DNA from: Gemmatimonadota bacterium
GTDB taxonomy: Bacteria > Gemmatimonadota > Gemmatimonadetes > Gemmatimonadales > GWC2-71-9
Direction of reading: 5' to 3'
Length of the DNA: 6,669 bases
NCBI GenBank assembly: GCA_003220955.1
Contig: QHTW01000229.1
Coordinates: 14,598-21,266 of the forward strand
Below, piece after piece: positions 1 to 5,236 of this stretch. Every line of letters starts with the position of its first letter. Within the stretch, counting starts at the first letter, position 1. Made by a program: the position numbers and the translations under genes. Below the pieces are notes generated by a model. It was not told where the DNA came from, did no database searches, and worked only from the letters and a program-made list of their open reading frames with translations.

Positions 1-380
1 ACGCCGCCGTGAAGCAGTTCGCGCAAACCATGATTACGGACCACAGCGCGGTGAATGCGCAGGCTGCGGCGCTGGCCCAGAAGCTCGGCGTCACGCCCGC
101 GGACAATGCCGTGAGTCAGTCCCTCCTGAGCGGCGCGAAGCAAGCGCGCGCCTCGCTCGAGCCGTTGCGCGGCGCTGCCTTCGATCGCGCCTACCTGGAT
201 CGCGAGGTCGCTTACCACCAGGCCGTGCTCGACGCAATCGACAAAGTGCTCGTTCCGACGACAGAGAACGCCGAGCTCCGCAAGCTGCTCACGGATGTTC
301 GCCCTGCCATCGCCACGCATCTGGAGCACGCCAAGCAGCTTCGGGGTCAGCTCGGTTCGCCGTCCCGGACGAGTAAGTGA
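1..380 (+). CDS. DUF4142 domain protein, 3' part (5' end outside window)
   Basis: This is the C-terminal part of a DUF4142 protein, a ferritin-like four-helix family usually exported to the periplasm or outer membrane and of unknown biochemical role. The reading frame is open from base 3, so the gene starts upstream. The GTG at 9 lies inside the conserved core and is not the start. Visible family marks are FAQTMITDHSAVN near the left edge, then LAQKLGVTPAD, the FDRAYLDREVAYHQAVLD block, and the final THLEHAKQL helix with its regularly placed histidines. The TGA stop at 378-380 overlaps the start of the cupredoxin gene by 4 bp, so the two are probably co-transcribed and translationally coupled. 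The short tail after the last helix (SPSRTSK) is not conserved. Family assignment is from recognised motifs. A metal or stress role is only suggested by the copper-protein neighbour. Confidence 0.88.
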   Translation, partial: AAVKQFAQTMITDHSAVNAQAAALAQKLGVTPADNAVSQSLLSGAKQARASLEPLRGAAFDRAYLDREVAYHQAVLDAIDKVLVPTTENAELRKLLTDVRPAIATHLEHAKQLRGQLGSPSRTSK

Positions 381-673
381 TCGTCTGGCTGCTCGTGCTG
401 CTGGGTCTCGGCAGAGCGCCAACGACCCACACGGTCGAGATCCGCGGGATGGAATTCCATCCCGCGGTCCTCACTGTGGCCGCAGGGGACACGGTCGTCT
501 GGGTCAATCGGGACATCGTGCCGCACACGGCGACGGCGACCGGTGGTACGAAGTGGGATACGGGACAGTTGACGCAGGGACAGACGGGTCGTTACATCGC
601 GCACGCTCAGGGGACCGCGCGCTACGCCTGCACGCTCCATCCCACCATGCATGGCACACTGAGAATTCGGTGA
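377..673 (+). CDS. small cupredoxin (amicyanin/plastocyanin-like blue copper protein)
   Basis: This is a 98-residue protein with a single cupredoxin domain, expected to bind one type-1 copper and shuttle electrons outside the cytoplasm. The ligands are all visible: His50 (in VPHTA), then Cys85, His88 and Met91 in YACTLHPTMHG. The C-x2-H-x2-M spacing matches amicyanin (CTPHPFM) rather than plastocyanin (C-x2-H-x4-M). Upstream are the typical EIRGMEFHP strand and the AAGDTVVWVN strand. The N-terminus is a very short hydrophobic stretch (residues 2-11) with no positive charge, so export is likely but the signal is atypical. The start is GTG at 377, preceded by a weak GGACGAG at 366-372 and overlapping the DUF4142 stop (GTGA). 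No other start leaves a signal peptide. An electron-transfer partner is not visible. The gene converges on the exonuclease gene, with 17 bp between the stops. Confidence 0.87.
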   Translation: MIVWLLVLLGLGRAPTTHTVEIRGMEFHPAVLTVAAGDTVVWVNRDIVPHTATATGGTKWDTGQLTQGQTGRYIAHAQGTARYACTLHPTMHGTLRIR

Positions 674-690
674 CCGTCGGGAACGACACG

Positions 691-1566
691 TTAGTCCATG
701 AGGGGGATGCGCCGCGCGCGATCCCATAAGCCGGGGACGCGTAGCTGCTGGACCACGCGCTCGAATTCCGGCAAGGGGCCGCGCCACCGCAGTTCCTCGA
801 CCGACGAAAACACCGGGACATCGGTGCGCAGCGTCGCCAGCGTTCGGAATAGCATGGCCAGCGGACGATTCTCTTCTAAGCTGGCCGCGAGCCGGGCCAC
901 GCCGCGCACCGCGACAGTCCACTCCGTTGCTTTCGCCGGAATCCGCTCGAGATGCGCGTAGCGGCCGAGGACCGCCCCGGACGCCTTCTCGCCCCAGCCG
1001 GGAATGCCCGGAAAGCCGTCGGCTGAATCGCCGACCAGCGCGAGATAATCGGGGATCGATTCCGGTCCGACACTAAAGCGGGCCACGACGCCGCGCTCGT
1101 CGCGCGTCTCGCGCTTGCGGCGATCGAATTGCACGACGCGATCGCCGCTGACGCACTGGCTCAAGTCCTTGTCGGGCGTACAGATGATCACCTGCTCCAC
1201 ATCGGGGGATGCCGCGGCACCGCGAGCGGCGGCGGCGAGCGCATCGTCCGCCTCGAATTCCTCCATTGCCCAGACCACCACCCCCATGGCCCGGAGCGCG
1301 TCTTCGAGCGGATGAAACTGGGCCATGAGCTCGGGCTCGACCCCCTCGCTCGTCTTGTAGCCGGCCCAGAGGTCGTTGCGAAACGACTCGATGACGTGAT
1401 CGGTCGCGACGCCAATGTGCGTCGTGCCGCCCTCGAGCATCCCGACCACCGAGCCCAGCACGCCGATGATCGCCGCCACCTCGCGTCCATCGCGATCGGT
1501 CTGCTTCGGCATCGCATAGAAATGCCGGAACAGCTCATAGGTGCCGTCGAGGAGGTGGACCCTCAA
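691..1566 (-). CDS. stand-alone 5'-3' exonuclease / flap endonuclease (Pol I N-terminal type)
   Basis: This is a 291-residue protein equivalent to the 5' nuclease domain of DNA polymerase I, without a polymerase. Such enzymes remove RNA primers or 5' flaps using two metal ions in the cytoplasm. The acidic sites are intact: Asp7 (LLDGTY), Glu105/Asp107/Asp108 (FEADDAL), Asp132/Asp134 (CTPDKDL) and Asp180/Asp183 (VGDSADGFPG). The helix-3-turn-helix DNA-binding region follows (GIPGWGEKASGAVL, about 187-200). RNDLWAGYKT (64-73) matches the RNxLYxxYKxxR block of Pol I, but Thr replaces the final-block residues. The start is TTG at 1566: it keeps the N-terminal strand and Asp7, while the next ATG (residue 19) would lose the catalytic Asp. 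An AAGGG at 1576-1572 sits 5 nt upstream as a ribosome site. TTGA overlaps the stop of the upstream gene, suggesting translational coupling. The role could be accessory DNA repair; the host presumably also has a full Pol I. Confidence 0.92.
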   Translation of the reverse strand: MRVHLLDGTYELFRHFYAMPKQTDRDGREVAAIIGVLGSVVGMLEGGTTHIGVATDHVIESFRNDLWAGYKTSEGVEPELMAQFHPLEDALRAMGVVVWAMEEFEADDALAAAARGAAASPDVEQVIICTPDKDLSQCVSGDRVVQFDRRKRETRDERGVVARFSVGPESIPDYLALVGDSADGFPGIPGWGEKASGAVLGRYAHLERIPAKATEWTVAVRGVARLAASLEENRPLAMLFRTLATLRTDVPVFSSVEELRWRGPLPEFERVVQQLRVPGLWDRARRIPLMD

Positions 1567-2549
1567 TGCTGCCCTTGCTGCCGCTTGAGGTCGCTGATGA
1601 GCTGGTCGCGCAGCGCGCCGATGGCCCGGCCGCGAATGTTGAGGATGCCGCCGGGCAGATTGTCGAAGCGGTAGCGACGCAACACGACGAGGTAGCTCCC
1701 CGGGCTCCGCTCTACGACGGCCGTCAGGTCCATGGCCGCCTCGAAGTAATGGTTCGCGTAAATCTGTTTGGACGCGGCCAACGTCATGCCCGGGAGCTCG
1801 GGCGGCGTGTACACGACCAAGTGCGTCACGCTCAAGATCGGGCGCAGGCGGGGCATCACGTCTTCCGACCAGAACAGCACTTCGGCGGCTCCGGCAGGAA
1901 GCGAGCCGTGCGGATAGTCGGTGAAATAGCTCCGCAACGACGGGACCGTCTGATAGATGTAGGGGGATTCGGCGAACTGCGCGGCAACAGCGTCACTCGC
2001 GCGCATGTTCATGTTGCCGCGATCGTCGTAGATCGCCATCGCCGAGTCGCCGCGCTGGCGGTAGTCGGTGACGTATTCGACGAGACGGCGGCGCGCGTAC
2101 GCGTTGAGCTGCGTCTGGAGATCCGCGGGGGAAGCCGACCAGTTCATCTCGTCGTGGATGCGGCGCATGTCGGTGGCCGGCAGCTTCACGACGCAGTCTC
2201 CGGGCTTGCAGTTCTTCATCTCCGAGACGTCGCGGCTGTTGATCGTCACCGCCGCGACGTCCGCTTCTGTAGCCGGATTACCGAATATCCCCAGCTGCGT
2301 TCGGTTCGGCGTGCGGAGCGACGTGGGAAAATCGCGGAGCGCGCGCACATACGGCTCGCGCCCGTCCGGCGTCGTGATGACGCCGAACACGGCGACATCG
2401 CGGCGGTCCCGGGTCTCGAGCACTTTGACGACCGGCTCACCGCGCTCGATGGCCGCCAGTTGCTGGGCATCGAAGCCGATGTTTTGCTGCAGAAAACTCG
2501 TCAGCTGTGGTGGAGCAGTGACCTGGAGCAGCAGGAGCAAGGGTAGCAT
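1563..2549 (-). CDS. secreted protein of unknown function (328 aa)
   Basis: I do not recognise a characterised family. The protein begins with a short leucine-rich stretch (residues 2-10) ending near TAPPQ. This looks like a secretion signal but lacks the usual positive N-terminus. The rest is a soluble mixed alpha/beta sequence. Notable points are a close cysteine pair (Cys114 and Cys119 in NCKPGDCVVKLP), the only cysteines I see; an Asn/Met-rich patch (DDRGNMNMRAS, about 175-185); an aromatic SYFTDYPHG block (207-215); and a C-terminal basic segment (VLRRYRFDNLPGGILNIRGR) followed by a charged helix. Two cysteines in an exported protein could form a disulfide. The start is ATG at 2549, with GGAG at 2557-2554. 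The gene lies 9 bp after the ClsC-like gene and overlaps the exonuclease gene by 4 bp, so it is the middle gene of an operon. A lipid or envelope role is only inferred from position. Confidence 0.8.
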   Translation of the reverse strand: MLPLLLLLQVTAPPQLTSFLQQNIGFDAQQLAAIERGEPVVKVLETRDRRDVAVFGVITTPDGREPYVRALRDFPTSLRTPNRTQLGIFGNPATEADVAAVTINSRDVSEMKNCKPGDCVVKLPATDMRRIHDEMNWSASPADLQTQLNAYARRRLVEYVTDYRQRGDSAMAIYDDRGNMNMRASDAVAAQFAESPYIYQTVPSLRSYFTDYPHGSLPAGAAEVLFWSEDVMPRLRPILSVTHLVVYTPPELPGMTLAASKQIYANHYFEAAMDLTAVVERSPGSYLVVLRRYRFDNLPGGILNIRGRAIGALRDQLISDLKRQQGQH

Positions 2550-2558
2550 ACGTCTCCG

Positions 2559-3986
2559 CTAAATCAGTGAGTCGATGGGCAGGTGCGAGAAGAACTTGGC
2601 GCCGAGGGGACGCCAGAATCCGGCCTTGGGCTCGTTGGTGTAGCCGCCGGTCCATTGGAGATGCCCATTCTTCGCAGTGACCTCGTAGGCCAGATTGGGG
2701 CTCGACCAACGGTCGAACAGCGCTGCGACTTCTTCGGCCAATTCCGGACTGCTGACGAGCACGCCGACCTCGGTGTTCTGCTCGAGCGAGCGCGGGTCGA
2801 GGTTGACCGAGCCGATGAAGACGGACGTGCGATCGAACACGAACGTCTTGCCGTGCAGGCTCGCGCGCGAAGACCCGATGGTCGCTTTCGACGCCCGTGG
2901 CTTGGTGGCGCCTGCCGCTTCGGGCCGCAGCTCGAACAGGCGCACCCCTTTCTCGAGGAGCGGCCGGCGATACTTCATGTAGCCGGCATGCACGAGCCAC
3001 ACGTCGGTGGCGGCGAGCGAGTTGGTTAACACGCGCACGCTGACGCCGTCACGGCGCCGCTCTCCGAAGAACTCGACCCCCGCTCTTCGCGGTACGAAGT
3101 AGGGCGAGACCACCAGGAGGTCGGAGCGCACGCCGCGCGCGTATGGGGAGATTTGGCCGCTGAGATAGGTGTCGCTCCGAGTCCCGGCCGGCTGCGTGAG
3201 CTTGTCGGGCGGATCGGCGATCACCCGGGCGCCGGCCCAATGCACGTGCAGGTCGTCCGCGCGCAGGTCCTGGGCGAGGTGGGATTCATTGAGCGCCCGC
3301 GCATGGATCGAGTCGCGCAGGCCGTCACACCGCTCTCGCAGCTGCGCGCGCGCCGCCGGGAAGAACCCCGGATCAGGAGCAAATTTGCCGAGCTGCGTGA
3401 TCGGCACGGCGAATTGGCTGTTCCAGTAGGTCTCGAAGCTCGCGGTCGACTGGCCGGCGACGGGTCCAGCGCCCAGCACGTCCACATCCTGGAAATCGAG
3501 CTCGCCGACGCCGAAGTATTCGTCACCGATGTTGCGGCCGCCGAGAATCGTCGCGATGCCGTCGGCGATGAACTGCTTGTTATGCATGCGGCGGTTGACG
3601 CGGGTGAAGCTCGTCAGCAGCTCACCCAGGCGGTGGAGCCCCGAGCGGTGCGTGTAGGGGTTGAAGAGCCGCACCTCGATGTTCGGGTGCGCGTCGAGCC
3701 CTGCGACCGATTCGTCTTTTTTCTCGAGTGTCCCCCAGTCGTCCAGCAGGACGCGCACGCGCACACCGCGGTCGGCCGCTGCGATGAGGCGATCGACGAT
3801 CAAGGAGCCGGTCTTGTCGGGGTGGAAGATGTAGTACTGCAAGTCCAGCGTGCGCTCGGCGAGCTCGATCAGGACGGCGCGCGCCACGAACGCATCCAGG
3901 CCGGTCGGCAGCAGCCGAAATGCCGAGTGCGTGCCCGCACCGTTGGCCGCCACGCGCGGCTCGATCCAGCGCTCGAGACGTGTCAC
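2559..3986 (-). CDS. clsC: ClsC-type cardiolipin synthase / phospholipase D family protein
   Basis: This 475-residue phospholipase D superfamily protein has the same length and layout as E. coli ClsC (YmdC), which makes cardiolipin by transferring a phosphatidyl group from phosphatidylethanolamine to phosphatidylglycerol. Both HKD motifs are complete: HNK with His135, Lys137, Asp142 and GGRN at 149-152; and HGK with His378, Lys380, Asp385 and GSVN at 392-395. Other ClsC marks are LDLQYYIFH (47-55), RGVRVRVLLDD (73-83), EVRLFNPYT (104-112), RVNRRMHNK, SPYFVPRRAG (294-303) and LTNSLAATDVWLVHAGY (320-336). It lacks the N-terminal membrane helices of ClsA, again as in ClsC. The start is GTG at 3986: an in-frame TGA at 4001-3999 excludes a longer protein. 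The ribosome site is weak (AGGATGAG about 14 nt upstream). In E. coli a macrodomain partner (YmdB) is co-transcribed; none is seen here. Exact donor substrate is not provable from sequence. Confidence 0.9.
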   Translation of the reverse strand: MTRLERWIEPRVAANGAGTHSAFRLLPTGLDAFVARAVLIELAERTLDLQYYIFHPDKTGSLIVDRLIAAADRGVRVRVLLDDWGTLEKKDESVAGLDAHPNIEVRLFNPYTHRSGLHRLGELLTSFTRVNRRMHNKQFIADGIATILGGRNIGDEYFGVGELDFQDVDVLGAGPVAGQSTASFETYWNSQFAVPITQLGKFAPDPGFFPAARAQLRERCDGLRDSIHARALNESHLAQDLRADDLHVHWAGARVIADPPDKLTQPAGTRSDTYLSGQISPYARGVRSDLLVVSPYFVPRRAGVEFFGERRRDGVSVRVLTNSLAATDVWLVHAGYMKYRRPLLEKGVRLFELRPEAAGATKPRASKATIGSSRASLHGKTFVFDRTSVFIGSVNLDPRSLEQNTEVGVLVSSPELAEEVAALFDRWSSPNLAYEVTAKNGHLQWTGGYTNEPKAGFWRPLGAKFFSHLPIDSLI

Positions 3987-4063
3987 GCCGGAACGTTCTC
4001 ATCCTGATCGAATAGCGCAAGGTGGGTATCATTCTACGACACGCCACACTTGGGGAGGACACC
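3987..4063. promoter_or_regulatory. divergent intergenic region with candidate promoters in both directions
   Basis: These 77 bp separate the ClsC-like gene (minus) and the Spy-like gene (plus), so promoters for both should lie here. For the plus strand, TATCAT at 4027-4032 (5 of 6 to the sigma-70 -10 consensus) is preceded, after 17 bp, by CTGATC at 4004-4009 (3 of 6). This would start transcription about 25 nt before the ATG. For the minus strand, TAGAAT at 4036-4031 (5 of 6) is a possible -10 with no convincing -35. The two -10 elements overlap by 2 bp, which would make the promoters compete if both are real. A strong ribosome site, GGGGAGG at 4052-4058, serves the Spy-like gene. These are visual matches only. 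Confidence 0.35.
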
Positions 4064-4603
4064 ATGAAATCGCTTGCCCTGATCACGACGACCGTGTGCC
4101 TCATCGCCGTGCCGCTCGCGGCACAGGACACCACGCACGCCCGACGTCCCGGCGCGCGGCCGCGCGCCGCCATCGGACAACGCGAGATGGGACGGCGCGG
4201 CGACGATGAGATGATGGGGATGATGCGCGAAATGATGGCGCCGATCATGCGCATCGTGGCATACACGCCTGACCATCTGCTCGATCACAAAGACTCGCTT
4301 CAGCTGACCGCCGCTCAAGTCTCCAAGCTCACGTCAATTCGCGATGCCGCCAAGGCGGCGCACGACGCGGCCGCCGCCGACGTGAAGACCCACTTGGGTG
4401 CGGCCGCGCAGGCATTCCAAACCGCGGCAGGGGACACCACCGCACTGCGGGAGCACTTCGATGAGGCGCATGCCGCGATGGGAAAGGCGCATTGGGCGAT
4501 GTTGTCCGCCGCCGCGCAGTCGCGAGCCGTGCTGACGGATGCGCAGCGGCAGAAGGTCGACGCGTGGGTGAACGCGATGGCCCAGCGTGAGCACCGGATG
4601 TAA
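4064..4603 (+). CDS. Spy/CpxP-like periplasmic protein (LTxxQ family), Met-rich
   Basis: This 179-residue exported helical protein resembles the Spy/CpxP/CnrX group, periplasmic proteins that act as chaperones or sensors in envelope or metal stress. It has a clear signal peptide (MKSLALITTTVCLIAVPLAA, cleavage near residue 20). Two LTxxQ motifs follow: LTAAQ at 81-85 and LTDAQ at 157-161, at the expected places in a helical hairpin. Between them are long Ala-rich amphipathic helices. Residues 49-62 hold seven methionines (M50, 51, 53, 54, 57, 58, 62), after a basic, disordered-looking segment (22-46); these could bind Cu(I) or Ag(I), but that is inference. The start is ATG at 4064, with GGGGAGG ideally spaced. 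An in-frame GTG at 4022 would place non-signal residues before the signal peptide and has no ribosome site. It appears monocistronic, followed by a strong hairpin. Confidence 0.82.
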   Translation: MKSLALITTTVCLIAVPLAAQDTTHARRPGARPRAAIGQREMGRRGDDEMMGMMREMMAPIMRIVAYTPDHLLDHKDSLQLTAAQVSKLTSIRDAAKAAHDAAAADVKTHLGAAAQAFQTAAGDTTALREHFDEAHAAMGKAHWAMLSAAAQSRAVLTDAQRQKVDAWVNAMAQREHRM

Positions 4604-4630
4604 GCGCTGAAGCAGTAATCGCAGACTGGG

Positions 4631-4671
4631 GCCCCTGACCGGCGCCGAGTTGCGAGCGGCTGGTCAGGGGC
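4631..4671 (+). terminator. GC-rich hairpin without U-tract (possible terminator or 5' regulatory stem)
   Basis: A perfect 10-bp inverted repeat, GCCCCTGACC at 4631-4640 and GGTCAGGGGC at 4662-4671, extends inward by a G-U and two G-C pairs and leaves a 15-nt loop. It lies 27 nt after the stop of the Spy-like gene, where a terminator would be expected. However, no run of T follows on either strand, so intrinsic termination is uncertain. It also sits only 13 nt before the ATG of the next gene, so it could instead control that gene's translation, or stabilise the 3' end of the Spy-like mRNA. Confidence 0.5.
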
Positions 4672-4684
4672 TCAGAATACCCGG
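4650..4684 (+). promoter_or_regulatory. candidate promoter for a leaderless transcript of the membrane-protein gene
   Basis: TTGCGA at 4650-4655 (4 of 6 to the -35 consensus) and CAGAAT at 4673-4678 (4 of 6 to the -10, with the key A2 and T6 present) are separated by exactly 17 bp. Transcription starting 7 bp after the -10 would begin at the A of the ATG at 4685. That would explain why no ribosome site is found in the 14 nt before this start. The -35 falls in the loop of the hairpin and the spacer covers its 3' arm. The evidence is visual and weak. Confidence 0.25.
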
Positions 4685-5236
4685 ATGGAGACGCAAGCGC
4701 ATTCCATCCTCTCGCTGTGGGAAAGCTTCTACGTCATCATCGGTTCATCGGGCGGGGGGCTCACCGGGTTGATGTTCGTGGTGATCACCATCGCCGCCGA
4801 TTCGAGCGCTGCCCGCACGCCCGAAACGCTCAACGCGTTCGGAACGCCCAACGTGATCCACTTTGTGGCGGTGCTATTCATCGCCGCAGTTCTCAGCGCA
4901 CCATGGCAGCGGTTCGAGGATCCTGCCCACGTCGTGGGCGCGACCGCGCTTGCCGGAATCGTGTATGTGCTGATCGTGGTGCGACGCATGCTGCGACAGA
5001 CCGGTTACAAGCCGGTGCTCGAGGACTGGACTTGGCACGCCTTCCTGCCGATGGCGGCGTATGCGGCGTTGTTTGTCGGTGCCGCCGGACTGTCGCACGC
5101 CCAGATCTGGGCCCTGTTCCTGATCGCCGCCGTGTCGTTGCTGCTCCTCGGTATCGGGATCCATAATGCGTGGGACACGGTGACCTACCTGGCGATGCAG
5201 CCGCGGGAAACAGACAACAAGGAGAAGCCAAAATGA
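4685..5236 (+). CDS. five-helix inner-membrane protein, conserved, function unknown
   Basis: This 183-residue membrane protein has about five transmembrane helices: roughly 16-38 (with the SSGGGLTGLMFVVITIA block), 56-73, 82-101, 118-136 and 139-159. Conserved-looking polar and aromatic marks are LWESFY (11-16), TPNVIHF (54-60), SAPW (71-74), a positive loop (RRMLRQ, 100-105), EDWTWHAFLP (113-122) and GIHNAWDTVTY (157-168). I recall similar hypothetical proteins in Gemmatimonadota and Acidobacteriota, with no known function. His59, His118 and His160 lie in or beside helices and could bind metal or haem, but nothing proves this. ATG at 4685 is the only start, since no ATG, GTG or TTG occurs between it and the in-frame TAA at 4616. 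No good ribosome site precedes it. The Lys-rich end (NKEKPK) is encoded by the ribosome site of the next gene, which it overlaps by ATGA. Confidence 0.78.
   Translation: METQAHSILSLWESFYVIIGSSGGGLTGLMFVVITIAADSSAARTPETLNAFGTPNVIHFVAVLFIAAVLSAPWQRFEDPAHVVGATALAGIVYVLIVVRRMLRQTGYKPVLEDWTWHAFLPMAAYAALFVGAAGLSHAQIWALFLIAAVSLLLLGIGIHNAWDTVTYLAMQPRETDNKEKPK
5219..5227 (+). promoter_or_regulatory. ribosome binding site of the aminotransferase-fold gene
   Basis: AAGGAGAAG lies 5 nt before the ATG at 5233 and inside the end of the membrane-protein gene. It decides the start at 5233, placing the twin-arginine signal at residues 5-6, over an upstream in-frame GTG at 5170 that has no such site. Confidence 0.8.

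Noticed and set aside
9..11. GTG at 9 as the true start of the DUF4142 gene
   Set aside because: The frame is open to the window edge and this codon lies within the conserved helix, so the gene is cut by the window.
676..687. GTCG-GGAA-CGAC mini-hairpin between the convergent stops as a bidirectional terminator
   Set aside because: The stem is only 4 bp and has no T-run on either side, so it does not support a terminator call.
1566..2546. Long plus-strand open frame (326 codons) opposite the secreted unknown
   Set aside because: It mirrors the real gene almost end to end, is Arg/His/Val-rich with no domain, and lacks a ribosome site. Such mirror frames are common in GC-rich DNA. The minus-strand frame has a signal-like start, a ribosome site and operon spacing.
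3153..4007. Plus-strand open frame opposite the ClsC-like gene
   Set aside because: The minus strand has complete HKD motifs and full-length ClsC similarity; this is its shadow.
4022..4063. GTG at 4022 as an earlier start for the Spy-like gene
   Set aside because: No ribosome site, and it would put 14 residues before a clean signal peptide. ATG at 4064 has GGGGAGG at proper spacing.
5170..5232. GTG at 5170 as an earlier start for the aminotransferase-fold gene
   Set aside because: It overlaps the membrane-protein gene by 67 bp, has no ribosome site, and would bury the twin-arginine motif. ATG at 5233 has AAGGAG and the ATGA overlap.
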